Positions 36,101-49,002 are shown, numbered from the stretch's first letter. The stretch: 64,000 nt of DNA from Sambucus nigra (GCA_949130495.1 OX422207.1:838307573-838371572); one strand, 5' to 3'. The notes: generated from the letters alone by a model not told the origin. Translations and numbers: made by a program.

Positions 36101-36460
36101 CAGTGACCTTTGAATATTCATTCAGTCTCAGTCGAGATGAAGGGGTGAACTTTGGTCAAACGAAGTCTAGGAGTGCCCGGTGGCCTCCTGATCGAGTTTT
36201 GAGGGAAAACGAGTTGTTCGTCCGCATGGTAAGTCGGAATCACGCACGAGATGGACCATTGGAAAGGGGTTTTAGCTCCCTTCGAAGATTCATTCAGTAT
36301 AGGTCGAGCTGAAGAGTTTGGATTTTTTGGTCAAACGGAGTCTGGGAGCGTCTGATGGCCTCTAGGTCGCTACTCGGGGTATGACTTGGGTTTGTAGTGA
36401 TGAAGGGTGGTGCTAGGGACCTAAGGAGAATTTAGGGGGTAATAGAATGGGTTTTCAACA
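33145..36460 (-). repeat. 5' LTR of element A
   Basis: Pairs with 6535-9847. On the minus strand it begins TGTTGAAAACCC (36460) and ends CGATCGCA (33145). Just inside, on the minus strand, is TGGCCTGGCTCC (about 33139-33128), also found at 59277 in element E. It is a possible primer-binding site but I cannot assign a tRNA. Confidence 0.88.
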
Positions 36461-37027
36461 ATAAGTCCCATGTCTATAAACATAATAAACTTTATAGGTT
36501 TCGTGCTAGTTTGACTCAAGTTTATTCCCCTTTTGGATGACTTTCTTCAACACATGATCGCCCTCTTTCAAGCTGCTCAGCTTCACCCTTTTATTATAAA
36601 ATAATATTTTTCTTTCTTGGTAAGTTACTACTTGCATAGTTGCAGGTTCTCTAAATTTTTAAACCAAATATACATCAAGTGTGCATATGAGAGTGCTTCG
36701 GGATGAGTTAAAGTTTAGTAACATGTGACTTAGTAGGGAAATCTTTACAGGTACCACTGTCTTAATGAAAATTGTAAGCATGAAATGTGTTTTTCCCGTG
36801 GCTATCTTTACAGTGTTATACAATCCCAAGCACACTCTCCACCTTAATGATCTAATTTTTATTTAAGTCATATAATCTTCTCTTTATTACACATAACAAG
36901 GTTCTGTTGGTTATCTATGTCTTCTTATTATATTAGGGATGAGCATGCGTTGAATGTAGCTTCTTAATTTTGGACTTGAGGAAAGAGGCCATGAAGTCGT
37001 CTTTATCAAGTTACATTCCATGATCCA
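36461..37027 (-). pseudogene. Element G: integrase C-terminal fragment of another gypsy element
   Basis: A minus-strand frame from about 36890 down gives YNTVKIATGKTHFMLT, then VVPVKISLLSHMLLNFN, then REPATMQVVTYQERK, YNKRVKLSSLKEGDHVLKKV, and a tail ending TYKVYYVYRHGTY right at 36461. This is the end of an integrase core followed by its GPY-type C-terminal region. One TAG stands where a Trp is usual. Element A starts at the next base, so A probably inserted into G, and F starts at 37028. The part beyond A (left of 6535) is not recognisable as its continuation. Confidence 0.7.
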
Positions 37028-38068
37028 TGTAGACACCACATCCTAGGACACCACCCTAAGCACCTCCTTAGGTCCCTAGTACTCACCCGTTCACCGTAAA
37101 TCTTAGGTCAAACTCCGAGTACAGATATAGAGGCCACTTGGTGCTCCTGATACCCGTTTAACTCCAATCAATTTTCTTGCTTAAGCATAATCTCAAAGAA
37201 TCCTCTAAGGGCTCTCAATCCCCTTTCTAAGGGGCGCGAATAAGCCTTACGATTAGGATAAACGATCCGTTTCACTATCAAAAACTGATCTAGAGGCCAC
37301 CGGGCGCTCCCGAGCCTCGTTTCACTTTGGTGAGATTTCTATCTTAAGCAAAGAAAAATTAATCTTTGAAAGTCTATAAGTTCCATGTCCAACAATCTGC
37401 CCCGTGAGCGAATCAACCTTACGGTACGGACGAACGGTCCATTTTACCCTAAAATTTGATTTAGAGGCCACTAAACTCTCTCAATCCTTGTTTGACTCCG
37501 ATAAACTCTCTATATTGAGTGAATCTTAATGAATCTTTGAAGGGCTCTGATTCCCCTTTTCAACGATCTGCTCCATGCGTGAATTAGCCTTTCAATACAG
37601 ACAAGTGACCAATTTTACTCTGAAAGATCACCAGGTGCTTTTGGGCCTTATTTAACCTCGATTAACTCTCTGAACCGAATGAAGATGAATGAAATCTTAA
37701 AGGTCTCTGAATATCATTTTCTAATGGGCGTGCTCTAATAGGCCTTATGATTAGGACAATCAATTCATTTCCCTCTGCAAACTTCATGTCTATTGACTAA
37801 CGGGCACTTTCAGGCCCCGTTTGACCTTGGTCAACTCCTGAACCCGGGAGTGGCTTATTGGATTCTTGAAGGGCTCTGAATATTCTTTCTAACTGTCTGC
37901 CCTATGCATAATCCTGACTTATTATTTTCATTTTATGACCGTTTTCCCGAAAAACCTGTCTCGGACTGTCAATTGGCACCCCATGGACTCTGCCTATCGA
38001 CAGTGTGTATGAGGTGCTATGTCGATTAGTAGGTCTAGGACCATGCCAATTGGTACCCCCATTAGCCC

Positions 38069-38077
38069 TATAAATAG
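38069..38077 (+). promoter_or_regulatory. TATA box of the element F LTR
   Basis: TATAAATAG, at the position corresponding to the TATA box at 56840 in element E. Upstream are caattggca, cctatcgacag and ccaattggta, variants of the CCGATCGGCA-like motif. Confidence 0.6.
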
Positions 38078-40094
38078 AGGCCATGACCTTTTAAAGGCTC
38101 ACATGAACATTCGTCTCAGCAATTCAGAGAACATTCTCTCAAATTCAGAGTTATTCACTTCTTAAAAATAGCATTTTCTGCATTACATTCCATCACTTTC
38201 TTACTTTGTTTAATATATCCCCCCATCTCCTCATACCACTTTCATCCCATTACAAGATCAACATATCTACACTCAATATCAACATGAAGAATTCATAAGG
38301 TAGTCTAATTCTCCTTCCTCGTCTCTAATTTCCTTATTTTAGTATTAGTTGCTTTATTTCTTCTTTAGCACTTTATTTCATTACATCAAATATATTAATT
38401 CCAAACCTTTATTAGTAGTAGTTGCACATACACTATTTTCATAGAAAAAACTAAGAAAAGAGTGTTTATCTATAAATTCCAAAAAAGGGATTCCCATTAC
38501 ACAATCTCACATATAAAACACGTTTCTCTCTATATACACACATAAGATAAATCCCTTGCTTGGATTTTTGCATTGAACCCCACCCATGTTATAGTCAACC
38601 TACACGGACTTTGATGCCCCTTGGGCTATGTAGGCATCTTGGGTAAATCCCATGACTCGAGTCCTCCCTTATGCACATTTATAATATTGCTTTCATATTT
38701 TATATATATATGAGTCGGCAAACACTCATACTATATTTTGAATTATTATTTTCTGGAACACTCCTAAGGATGAATTCACTCCGTCATTTCCCATGATGTG
38801 AGCTGAATGATTTCATTCTTCATCAATATTATGCACATGAGCACATATATCATGGAGTCTAACATGAGAAGATTAACAGACTATAAGAGATCGAAAGGGT
38901 AGGATGGGGGCCAAACACCTTCCCATTTGATAACATAGTCCCCGAACATTTGAACCACTTTGTTTTACAAGCATCAGTATTGTCTTTGATGCAATTCTCT
39001 CAAGGCGGCGACATTTATTTTAACTATTTTGTGCAAAATAGGTTGACGAATCTATCTCTACACATTATCCCATATATAAGATGGTCGAGTGCCCTGAGAA
39101 AGGGAGAAATCCCACACGCGCTCCGAAAAGAACCCTAAAAAAGAAAAAAGGGGGAAACCCCAAGATGGCCACAATGGAAACTCTGCATGGGACGTATTTT
39201 AAGAGAACTAGACTTTATTTCATACAAGGGTGTTATTCTTTTTCTATATGTGTGCATATACTCCTACCTGTAGGTTCTCTTTACTCCTCTATTTAATTTT
39301 TGTGTATATCCGTCTCATGCTTATATCTATCATGCTCCCACTCTATGTATATATCATTTTTCACTTATGCACTTCACAAACTTGTATATATTTTCCCTGT
39401 TCACTTCACACACTTACACTTAGCTTCACTTCATCACAAAGAGTAAGACAATATTGACTAAATTTTATCCCGTAATGGAGGGTCACTTTGGGATGGGCGC
39501 TGGTCCTACGAGGCACAATCAGCCTAAGCGATATGACTCTCAACTTCCATTGGCCTCGTAACATTTTGATGTATATCGAACGGTTCCCCCCGCATCGTAC
39601 CGCTTGACAAAACTCCCAACGGGAGGTATATTGAGGGGAACTCGTTCACGTGCACCGAGTATATCGAATTTTCTCTCACACATACCATCCCCACGAGCTG
39701 TATCGTGAGGAAATTCATGTACGCGCTGGTATATCAAATGGCTTGTCCAGGCGTACCGATAAATGATTGCCCTTATAGGAAAGAGGTATATCATGGAAGT
39801 CGTGCCAAAGGGGGGAACCCTTCCACTAACCCAATAAGTGCATAAATCTCATATAGGCATCAAACCTAGGAAACTCACATTCAGTTTTTCAATTACCATG
39901 TAAAACTCTATAGAAATTTCGGGTCAGCATACCGCCCGAATTTTCATGCTATTTCGTCTTTTTTCAAATAGGACCCCGTCCGTGACCCCTGAAAACAAGT
40001 CAAAATCGTTCCTTACATATTTTCAAACCCTATTTTCCCATGCTCGAGTCAGGTTCGACATTTTTCTGCATTTAGGCAAACCTAATACAAGAGA

Positions 40095-40373
<279 letters not shown>

Positions 40374-40440
40374 GTGTAATAATGCTGAGATGCTTCTCCT
40401 TTTTTTCCTCCTTTTCAAAAAACCAAAAATACCAAAAATA

Positions 40441-42410
40441 TGTAACACCCCGTATTTTTAAGCATTATATAATTAATTAATTCGGCCAATTTAAATCACT
40501 GGTGTGTCGTAATTTAATTGAATTAATTATTATAAGTTTATTTAAATATTAATCAAGAGAATTAATAGTTAATATTTATGGAAAATAATTACTAAGAGAA
40601 TAGTAATAATTTATTCACGTCATAACGAGTGATAGTGACGTGGTATCATTTTATCTCAACCGGGAGTCGGGGATAGACTATATTGAGGTCGAGATAGGAA
40701 TTTTTGGTAAAGTAATTTCGAAGACAATTTTGAGTGCAGGGTTGATTTCGAATAGGCCAAAATAGTTGGAAAAGAGTACCCGAGGAAGTAAATGGGTCTC
40801 AGGGCATTTTTTGGCATAACAAGGGCCACACGGGGGTGTTTGGGCCATTTTAACTTAGCCCATAAGAATAATTTCGGGATTTGCATAATGAAACCTAAGT
40901 TAGAGAATTAGTGGCAGTCACAACTCAAAAAGAAAACCCTAGTTCTACAGAGAAGAAAAGAGGGAGAAAGTAAGGAGATTTGGGGGAGCCAAATCAAAGG
41001 AGTTTGAGTGCGTTCTCCATCAAATCACTATCTACACCAAGGCCTACGAACCAGTACAGGAAAGTGGTTAACTTGATTTTAATTTAATTTGCAATCTTCA
41101 ATTAATATCATAGTGGTTGTGATAAAAATTCATTTTGGGGTTAGGTTGACATATAAACCGGGTTTTAATTAATTGAGTACTACGTGTAAATTATGTACTC
41201 AAAGAAGATTGATGTTTCAAGTGTTGCTGTTGGAATTAAGATTTGTGATTTGAAACCCAGATGTTTGTCTTGTTTAAATTGATGATTAGTGAAATCAAAT
41301 TGAGATGGAGATATTATGAATCTTGTGTAATTCGATTTAGGAATTTAGAGATGATTTTTCATGTACTGTAAAGGATTGGAGATTACAAAACAAATTTTAG
41401 ACATGTGTCGTTGGTCGATAATGAACTTAGGATTTGAAAATATTAGGAATTTGTTTTAGTCTAAATGGAGTTACAGAGATTAATTCTGGGTAAAAAGAGA
41501 GAAGAGGTTCCGTCCATGGCAGAAATCGTACCAGGAAGAAATATGAGAAAAACCCAAACAGTTGTTCGAGCGACCTGGGAATCGTTTGAGCGAGATGCAC
41601 CAATCATTCAAATGACATGGTGAGTCGTTAGAGAGATGTCAGAAAACCCAGGGTAGTTCGGCTTATTTTTCGTTTTGGCCTGAGATTCTTTACTGGGAAA
41701 AGAGGGGGTGATCAGTAATGAAGTTTTTATTTCTCTCGTACTTAGGGATTTAAAGGGGGAGAAATAAACAATTGTATAGAAAGATAAAAGGTGTGAAATT
41801 TAGATTATGGAATTTGGGGTGATAAATTTCTAAAGTATAAATTACGGGTCGAGTGAATGTGTCCAGGTGTTTTGGTTGAGTGACACCATTTTAATAAAAT
41901 AATTAATGTGCAATTAATTAAATTTAGAGTCGGGGAAATGACTCAGATATTTTAGGTTGGTGCTATGGGGGTTAGGCACAGATTAATCGAGTTTAAGTTA
42001 ATTTTATATATATACGAAAAGTGTGATAGTATATATAAATTATTGTTTGCTCTTTTAATACTAGTGTAATATATTTTTATAATTTCATATCCCTCTAGTG
42101 CTAGTATAGGAGGTTGCACGATGTGGGTTAATCCCCTAGCTAGTGAATGGAGGGAGATTATAATCCCCAGGTCATAGCATCTGATATTTTATGTTATGAT
42201 TCTTTTCGAGATGAGACCCTTTGGGTATGATTCAATCTCACACTCGGAAGATTATGATCGCCTCCACTACGTTTATTATTTATTTCATAATTCAGTGTGA
42301 GTGAACTGTCTCGTGCTATCCAAGTCGAATTGAGTATACATGGGATGATATCATTTTAGAGAAAACGGTCGGTGATGTATTACTCGGGAGGAAGGATACA
42401 ATATACAACA
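40441..42410 (+). repeat. Element C 5' LTR, first part
   Basis: The LTR begins TGTAACACCCCG. A region at about 41565-41640 has gttcgagcgacctggg and cgtttgagcgaga, decayed forms of the TCGTTCGAACGA motif seen in B and D. The LTR is cut at 42410 by element D and resumes at 51802. Confidence 0.8.
42406..42410. repeat. Target-site duplication of element D, left copy (caaca)
   Basis: Identical to 51797-51801. Confidence 0.92.
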
Positions 42411-42824
42411 TCTAAGGACACAAGTCTCCGATTGAGTCTCAATGTAGTGTTGGCTCAATTCCGAAAAAAAAAATTTGAGTTATAGGATAGTGTTCAAGTG
42501 TATCCATTCAGGCATATGACGTGTTAGTTGAAGATATAGTGGCAATGATTATAAAGCCTCATCATATACCGGGTTTATTGTGCCTCGTTTCTACGTCAAC
42601 ATCATTAGTTCCAATTCCTCCAAAGGTATGAATGCTTTATATATATATATAGGAGCTTGGAATAATTTTTTATTGGGTGTAATTTTATTTTAAACTGATG
42701 TTTATCTTAGAAAGGTTTCTTTAAAACTTTAAAATAAAGTTTCTGGCTAAAAATTGAATTTTAAGCATTCTGGAACTTCGTTCGATAATGTCGTTTGAAT
42801 GAGTTTTTCTTTCGAACGAGAATG

Positions 42825-42920
42825 TCGTTCGAACGAGTTTGCCAACGAATTTTCCCCATTTTCCTCTGGAAATTCGTTAGAAGTGTCTCGTTCGAACGAA
42901 AATCTCGTTCGAACGAGATT
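42825..42920. repeat. Palindrome cluster in element D's LTR
   Basis: tcgttcgaacga occurs at 42825, 42888 and 42905. The 20 bases at 42901-42920 form a perfect palindrome around TTCGAA. At 42874 tcgttagaagtgtctcgttc closely matches 18542 in element B. In the right LTR (50630-50760) the copies are decayed. Confidence 0.8.
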
Positions 42921-43187
42921 TCTAGTGGGAAATTTTTTGGCAGTTTTTATCAGTTTTTCTCCATGTTCCCACTTACTTTTACCCACTAACTCTTGACAGA
43001 TGTTATATGTGCGGGAACCAAGTTTGAAAAACTAAATTTTGACATTTTCTAAACACATTCTTTGAGAGAAAAATTTTTTGAAGAGAAATTTCTTAGTTCA
43101 AAAGTTCATGTTTTAAGTGTTTGGATTTCCAAGAACATTATTCTTAAACACTTTTGTTTACACCCATAGTTTGTTTATTCCAAGTTA

Positions 43188-43190
<3 letters not shown>

Positions 43191-43240
<50 letters not shown>
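43191..43240. repeat. (TA)25 microsatellite in element D's 5' LTR
   Basis: Fifty uninterrupted bases of TA. The other LTR has only a short atatatat at about 51019. Confidence 0.95.
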
Positions 43241-43243
<3 letters not shown>

Positions 43244-44013
43244 TTCTTGGAGTGTTTGACACTGGTTTTTACTCTAGTGAATTGAAGAGTTCGTTTGGGT
43301 TTACTTCTACATCCCATAAAGAAGAAGTTCGTTGTTTTGTTGCGGCATTCTCACATGGTGAAAGGCATCATGTGTGGTTGACGTTTGTTCCTAAAGTCCG
43401 ATTGGTGGATTTCGAGACCACGGTGGATCTTCGTGGTTATTTGCTAGGTAGAGATGTGTATAAGAAGAAGCTTCGAGACTTGGACGCAGTCAAGTCGAGT
43501 GTTGTAAGTATTTTTTATCTTATACTTGTAAAACCGTACTTAGTGGATTTGAGGCTAAGGTCGTCCAAGGTTGTTTCCCGTTGTGGGTTTTTCCTTGTAC
43601 ATCGCGACGTAGTGGTTATTTGTTTATTTTATCTTTTGCAAATTCACATTAGATGCATTCCTAGGTAAAAAGATAAAATTTTGTATATTTAATTTGGTGC
43701 TAAATTTGTTTGGGTAAAAATTTAATTTAATTCAACTCATTAATTTTATTGGATAAAATTTGATTTGACCTAATTTGCAAAAATGGATTAATTAATTTTG
43801 GTAGGCAAATTTCTAGGACTTGGGTTAAATTGGTTTAAGTGAATATTTTGTGTTGTCTAATTTAAAATTCACTTTGTGTTTTATTTATTTTAATTTGAAA
43901 GAAATTAAAATTAGTTGTTTGTGTGTGTTGTGTTGAGCCATGCTAATTCCGCATCTATAAAAGGAAATTACCTTTTGTAAAATTTAAAATTGGGGGTATT
44001 TTTTACTTCAGGT

Positions 44014-44025
44014 TGGTATCAGAGC
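44014..44025 (+). other. Primer-binding site of element D (initiator tRNA-Met type)
   Basis: TGGTATCAGAGC, three bases after the LTR end. Confidence 0.92.
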
Positions 44026-44097
44026 CCGGTTTGCTAAATTATTGGGTTTAAGATCCTTCTGAATATTTTTGTTAAGAAATAGAATTTTTTCCATTTT

Positions 44098-46000
44098 TAA
44101 AATTTTCTGTGTTCGATGGTTCCAACTACGCGTTTTGGAAAGCGCGTATGAAATCGGCACTTAGGTCTATCGATGAGAGGGTTTGATTGTCTATTATTAA
44201 CGGGTGGTCCCCACCCACACATTTAGTAGAAAATGAGCGTGTTCCCAGACCCACCGATAGATGGAGTGAGAATGAATTTAAACTTTCTAATTTTAATTCC
44301 CAAGGTATAAATGCCTTATTTAGCGCGGTCACACCGGATGAATTCCGATGCATATTGACGTGTGAAACCGCTAAAGAAGCTTGGGATATTTTAAAACTCA
44401 CTCTTTAGGGAACTAGTGTCGTAAAGGCTTTTAAACTCCAAAACCTCACCACTCAATTTGAAACCATTAAAATGAACGAAAAAGAAACATTTGATGAATT
44501 TTATGCTAGACTTTTCGATATAGTTAATTCATCTTTTAATTTGGGAGAGAAAATACCCGATAACCGAGTAGTAAAGAAAATTTTAAGGTCCCTACCCGAT
44601 AGATTTATTCCTAAGGTGACCGTGCTAAATTCTTTACCCACTTTAGCCTCTACGAAATTAGAAGAGCTCGTATGTGATTTACAAACCTATGAACTAGACA
44701 TGTTTCCCTCCAAAACTGAAAAGAAAATAGATAATTGCGTTGCTTTGAAAGCCCGAAAGGAGGAAAAACAAGTAGTAGAGAGTGAAAGTGATAGTGACTC
44801 GGAGGACATGGCTATGTTTGCTTGGAAGTTTCATAAATTTCTTAAATTTAACAAAGATAAATTTAAAAAGGATTTTAAGAAATTTAAAAAATCTAAGCAT
44901 GACAAAGCCGAAAAGATCCCTAAAACTTTTGATAAAAATATTAATAGGGGCGAGTCAAATAGGTGTTTTGGTTGTGAAGGGTATGCCCATAGGGCTTTTC
45001 AGTGCCCCGCTAAACTAAGGAGAGAGGGTAAGCAACAAATTTCCTATAATGCAACCCTTAGTAATAGTGATAAGGAAGAGGGATCCGATTCCCCCACTAA
45101 GCCTAACTTTGTGGCTTTTATGGCTAGTCATGTGAGTGAAAATGAACACTCCTCTATTGATAAAATTTTAACACATGATACTTCCAAGGTCAAAGTTTAT
45201 GATTTTCTTATTTTTTATGGTTGTGAGAGTGAAAAAGAGAGAGAAAGTGATGATGAGGTTGATGTGAGTGAACTTCAATTTGCATTTCAAGAATTATATG
45301 AAGAATCTATTAAATTAAAAAGAGCAAATTTGACATTAGAAGCTAGTTTAAGAGAACGTGTCAAGGTCAATGATGATAGTGTGTTGGTTGAAGACCTTAG
45401 GTCATGAGAGAGATCTCTTTGAGAGAAGCTTGAATATATAGAAGGCGAGAGAGATATCCTTAGGGGTTTAATGGAGTCAAAAAGAAGCTTCTCGGGTTTG
45501 AATAAAAAAATGTTTTATTAGAGTCTAACAATTTAGATTTAGAAAATAAATTAAAAGAATATAGTAAAGTCAAATTTGATTTGGAATGTTATTCGGAGAA
45601 ATTAGATAAAATATTAGGAACGGTCCAAATTAAAAATGACACTTGTGGTTTAGGCTTTGATACTCGTAATGAATCAACTCATAAAGCAAAAATCAATATT
45701 TTAGGAGAATCACCTAGGAAAGCCTTTAGAGATAAATCCATCGGTACCAATTTTTGACGTGTTTTTACTTGTTCACATTGTGATCGAAAAGGTCATCTTA
45801 AGAAATTTTGTTTTGATCTTAAACGAGGTCCTAGAAAATCCCAACGTAAGGTAAGCGAGGTACTCAATATTTCTACTCCCCGAGATCGTCATTCGTCATT
45901 AGTTTGGGTTAGGAGATCCGACTTGGTAGCTTTACAAAATAGGATTTTTGATTCTCATTTACTTTCACATGCTTCCTCACTTGCTAAATCTAAAGGTTGA
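44098..46000 (+). pseudogene. Element D gag (SIRE-like, two zinc knuckles)
   Basis: The frame from 44098 starts FSVFDGSNYAFWKARMKSAL, the usual N-terminal block of copia gag; no ATG is left upstream. It runs through stops at about 44186 and 44407 into a 311-codon open part (44472-45407). This holds the capsid (RSLPDRFIPKVTVLNSL), a Lys-rich linker and a first zinc knuckle CFGCEGYAHRAFQC. After a frameshift near 45508 a coiled-coil tail and a second knuckle CSHCDRKGHLKKFC follow, ending at TGA 45998-46000. A long tail after the first knuckle is usual for SIRE-type gags. Pol does not follow. Confidence 0.85.
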
Positions 46001-46669
46001 ATGTGTTAGTTGTTTGCATACTTTAGCTTTTGTGCCACATGCTATATCATCATGGTAATTGTATGCTTGTTTTTAGTCATTTTCTTGTCTATGCGCCATG
46101 CTTAATCATATGCTAGAATTATGGTTTTTGTCTATCTTTTGTATTATTCTTCTTTTATTTTAGTTTACATTAAATGAAAAAATACAAAAAGATTTTTGTT
46201 TATCATTTGTGTTTTACCTTGTTAGTAATTTAGGCTTTATGAAAAATACAAATGATTTTTGTGTGTCTTTTGAGTAATTTTTTTTGGTTCAAAAATTTTC
46301 AAAAACTCATAAAGATTTTTTTTGTATGTATTTTAGTTTGTCACACTCTATGTGGAATATACTTATATTTGAATCCCTTATTTTTTGCTTTCATGTGGCT
46401 AAAACTTTTGGTTAAGATTGTCAATCCTTAAAATGTTCATTACCGTGCTTACATGGAGTAGTTGGATTTTGTGTTGCTATAATGGATTCTATTTTTATAT
46501 CCCTCAATTCACACATGCACGAGCTCACTTGAATTTTAACTTCACTTGCATATTTGAGCTTTGTGAGGTGTTCTCCTTCCAATCTAGTCATCTACATACT
46601 ATGTGACCTAGGAGGACTAGTGCATGTTAAAATTCGTTGCACGTGAAATTCGTGTGAGATATAAAATGA
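46001..46669. other. Element D internal non-coding DNA before the Helitron
   Basis: AT-rich, no coding frame. In a full SIRE-type element protease and integrase would lie here. It joins to 49187 if the Helitron is removed. Confidence 0.55.
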
Positions 46670-46700
46670 CTAGTAAAATGCCCGTGCCTGAAGGCACGGC
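46670..46700 (-). other. Helitron 3' terminal hairpin and CTAG end
   Basis: Plus strand: ctag, then taaaatgc, then ccgtgcc-tgaa-ggcacgg. On the minus strand the hairpin sits about 11 nt before the CTAG terminus, the usual spacing. Confidence 0.65.
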
Positions 46701-48153
46701 GAAAATGTTCAAAGTACGTAATTGTAAAATGACAAAAAAATTCAAGGTACATAATTGCAAAACGAAAAAAATTTCATTCCCCAATAAAATGAAGTGTAAT
46801 TTTAAAAAAATTAGCCATAATTTCCTATGTTCATAGGACTATCCACCCTGCTTAACAAATAACACATAGTCCAACAATATTGAAATAATCTAATGTCATC
46901 AAAAAAATTCACATATAACATGAAATATACAATATTCATCAACTGAATTCACATTGTGCCTTAAATAAACAAAGTATCAATTTTAAAAAAAAAAAATTGG
47001 ACATAACCTCCTTTATTTATTGAACTATCCACCCTACTTAAGGGATACCAACCAATCAAACAATATTCAAAGATCCCAAATTCATCCAACAAATTATCCA
47101 ATGCAAATTACGCAAACCTATAATGTAATTATACACACAACTATGCATACTAAAAAAGATGAAACCATAGTTTGCTGTGTCCAAAATTTTGAAATACAAT
47201 TACATGGAACAATGTGGCCACACCTCCATCTCGGACTCCTGCCTCTTTTTTGTTCAACCCACGACCTCAATCCCTCTCCAACTTGAGTTGATCTACAAAG
47301 CAACAATTTGATTGATAAGAATAAATAAATATAAATAAAAAATAACTAAAAGTAATTGAAGAGGGATTGAGAATTTCAGTTATGTAATCTTTCGGGTGTC
47401 AGAAGGGATGCCCCATGGTTTTCTGCCACCCTCATCAATTCACTATTCTTCCATATACAAATTTTACTCGCTAAATGTACTAAAAATAAAATTTTGCCCG
47501 ACATACATGAACAATAAGAGGAATATTATGATACTTCCACTGCAGGAAAATTTGTACTCCATTAACCTACAATATTTAGTGATTTAGGCTCATCTTCACT
47601 ACCATCAAGAACTACAAATGAACATTGAAAGACTGCAAGCGTTGGTATTTTATTTCTCTGTTCTAACATTCCATTAGTTAAGCTCAAATTAAAAAATGAA
47701 TTTGGAACCCAAATCATAGAAAATGGAGATTAAATCAGGAAAAAACACTCTCAATCGCCCCCAACAACATAAATAAAAACCCAACTATAGATCTGTAGAA
47801 AAAAACTACCAAAAATCGAGACTTGCAGTTTGTTGGTAGCAAACTAAGTAAAGCATAAGGTAAAAAAGTAAAATCTTAGAAAAAATATAACAAATTGTTG
47901 ATAAATTATAATGAGATTATACCTAATATGAGCTCCCAAAACTGTATATACCTGTTCTTCGTTCATAAAAAAAAATATTGTGAGTAAACCCCAAATATTT
48001 TACAACACAGTATTTTACAATTCATACACCATAAAAAATTCAGCCCAAATCAAACACCATAACCATCATCCTTCAACTAAAATTTAAAACTAAAAATCAA
48101 ACCCCAAATTTTCAAAAACCCTAAAAATCTGCACTTCCAAATTAGGACTGTTA

Positions 48154-48154
<1 letters not shown>

Positions 48155-48210
<56 letters not shown>
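48155..48210. repeat. (TG)n(AG)n compound microsatellite
   Basis: About 14 TG units followed by about 14 AG units, inside the Helitron. Confidence 0.95.
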
Positions 48211-48214
<4 letters not shown>

Positions 48215-48359
48215 CCAGGGGAGGCGACAACGTGGTGGTCAGGTGGCAGCATGTGGTTGAGTGGGCAGAAAATCAGCTCACAAAATTGAAGTAAAACATG
48301 GTTAATTCTCAGATCTTAAAAAGGAAGGGAGTGGAGGAGAGGAGCGTGTGCATTTTTGG

Positions 48360-48660
48360 AGATTACCTTGAGATGAGGCAGCGGGGGTGGGGGCGTGAGC
48401 GACAGCGGCAGCGGAACAGGGGCGGGGGCGGGGGCGGGGCGGCAGTGTTGGAGCTCAAGGGCGGCGATGTTGGAGCTCAAGGTCAGTTACGCTGGAGCTC
48501 AAGGCCGGCGATGCTGTAACTCAAGGGTTGAGGGCAGGAAAGGTTTGAAAAGAGAGAGGAAGAGAGTGTACGATAAAGTGAGTTCTTCTTCTTGAAGAGA
48601 GAGAATGAGTTTGAGTGTGTAAGAGGGTTGAGAGTGTAAGAGGGATTCTCTGCCTTGATA
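48360..48660 (-). other. GC-rich, 5'-UTR-like captured segment with short repeats
   Basis: ggagctcaagg(g/t/c) recurs three times at about 28-30 bp spacing (48451-48503), next to a ggggcg run near 48420. On the minus strand the upstream part is a CT-rich leader typical of plant 5' untranslated regions, and CTCAAGGTAATC near 48370 looks like a splice donor. I read it as the 5' end of a host gene picked up by the Helitron. No protein is recognisable. Confidence 0.35.
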
Positions 48661-48929
48661 ACCGGACACATTCAAATTAAAGTGGGTTAATCCTGGAAGG
48701 TTACAAAAGTATCCCAAAATTTGAATTAAAGGGTGTGTTTTGTGAAAAGAAAAAATAGGGAAACCAAATAATAGAAGGGTAAAGTTGTAAAGAGAGAGAG
48801 GTAGCAGTTTAGATTATGCCATGTCACAATGTTATAATCTGACATGGCACACTCCCAAAGCATTAGATCGCCCAAAAAAAATTGATCCTAATCGTAGATT
48901 TTTTGGAACAGTAAAACACCCCCCTCTCA

Positions 48930-49002
48930 TATAATATAATATAATATAATATATATATATATATATATATAAGTGTGTGTATGTGTGTGTGTGTGTGTGT
49001 GC
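48930..49002. repeat. (TAATA)n, (TA)n and (TG)n microsatellites
   Basis: ataat repeats, then (TA)n to about 48971, then (TG)n to about 49000. Confidence 0.9.

Larger units (their letters stand above)
6535..36460 (-). mobile_element. Element A: Ty3/gypsy, Tat-type LTR retrotransposon carrying antisense PMD genes
   Basis: Two LTRs of about 3.3 kb (6535-9847 and 33145-36460) in the same orientation bound a minus-strand gag-protease-RT-RNase H-integrase series. The protease motif (IDNGS), RT wording (CVDYRDLNKAS), two RNase H regions and lack of a chromodomain fit the Tat lineage. Between integrase and 3' LTR lies about 6 kb of extra DNA with two antisense genes and a minisatellite. Element B (16871-27009) splits the integrase. 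No perfect target duplication is seen. If four extra bases (cgct, minus strand) belong to the LTR end, the flanks read cttat and cttgt, an imperfect match. Without B the element would be about 19.8 kb. It is not functional: many stops and shifts. Confidence 0.88.
42411..44010 (+). repeat. 5' LTR of element D
   Basis: Begins TCTAAGGACACAAG (the TG start mutated to TC) and ends TTACTTCA. Pairs with 50241-51796. The two LTRs differ by substitutions and by microsatellite length: (TA)n at 43191-43240 here is only about 10 bp in the other, and (TA)n near 42637 is (CA)n(TA)n there. Confidence 0.92.

Noticed and set aside
48360..48660. CpG island and first exon of an intact host gene
   Set aside because: It lies inside the probable Helitron in a copia element, no start codon with a lasting frame follows, and downstream is AT-rich non-coding DNA.
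48730..48806. Alternative Helitron 5' end in the TCTCTCTC tract (minus strand)
   Set aside because: The flanking base is not A, and the A|TC rule fits 49186 better.
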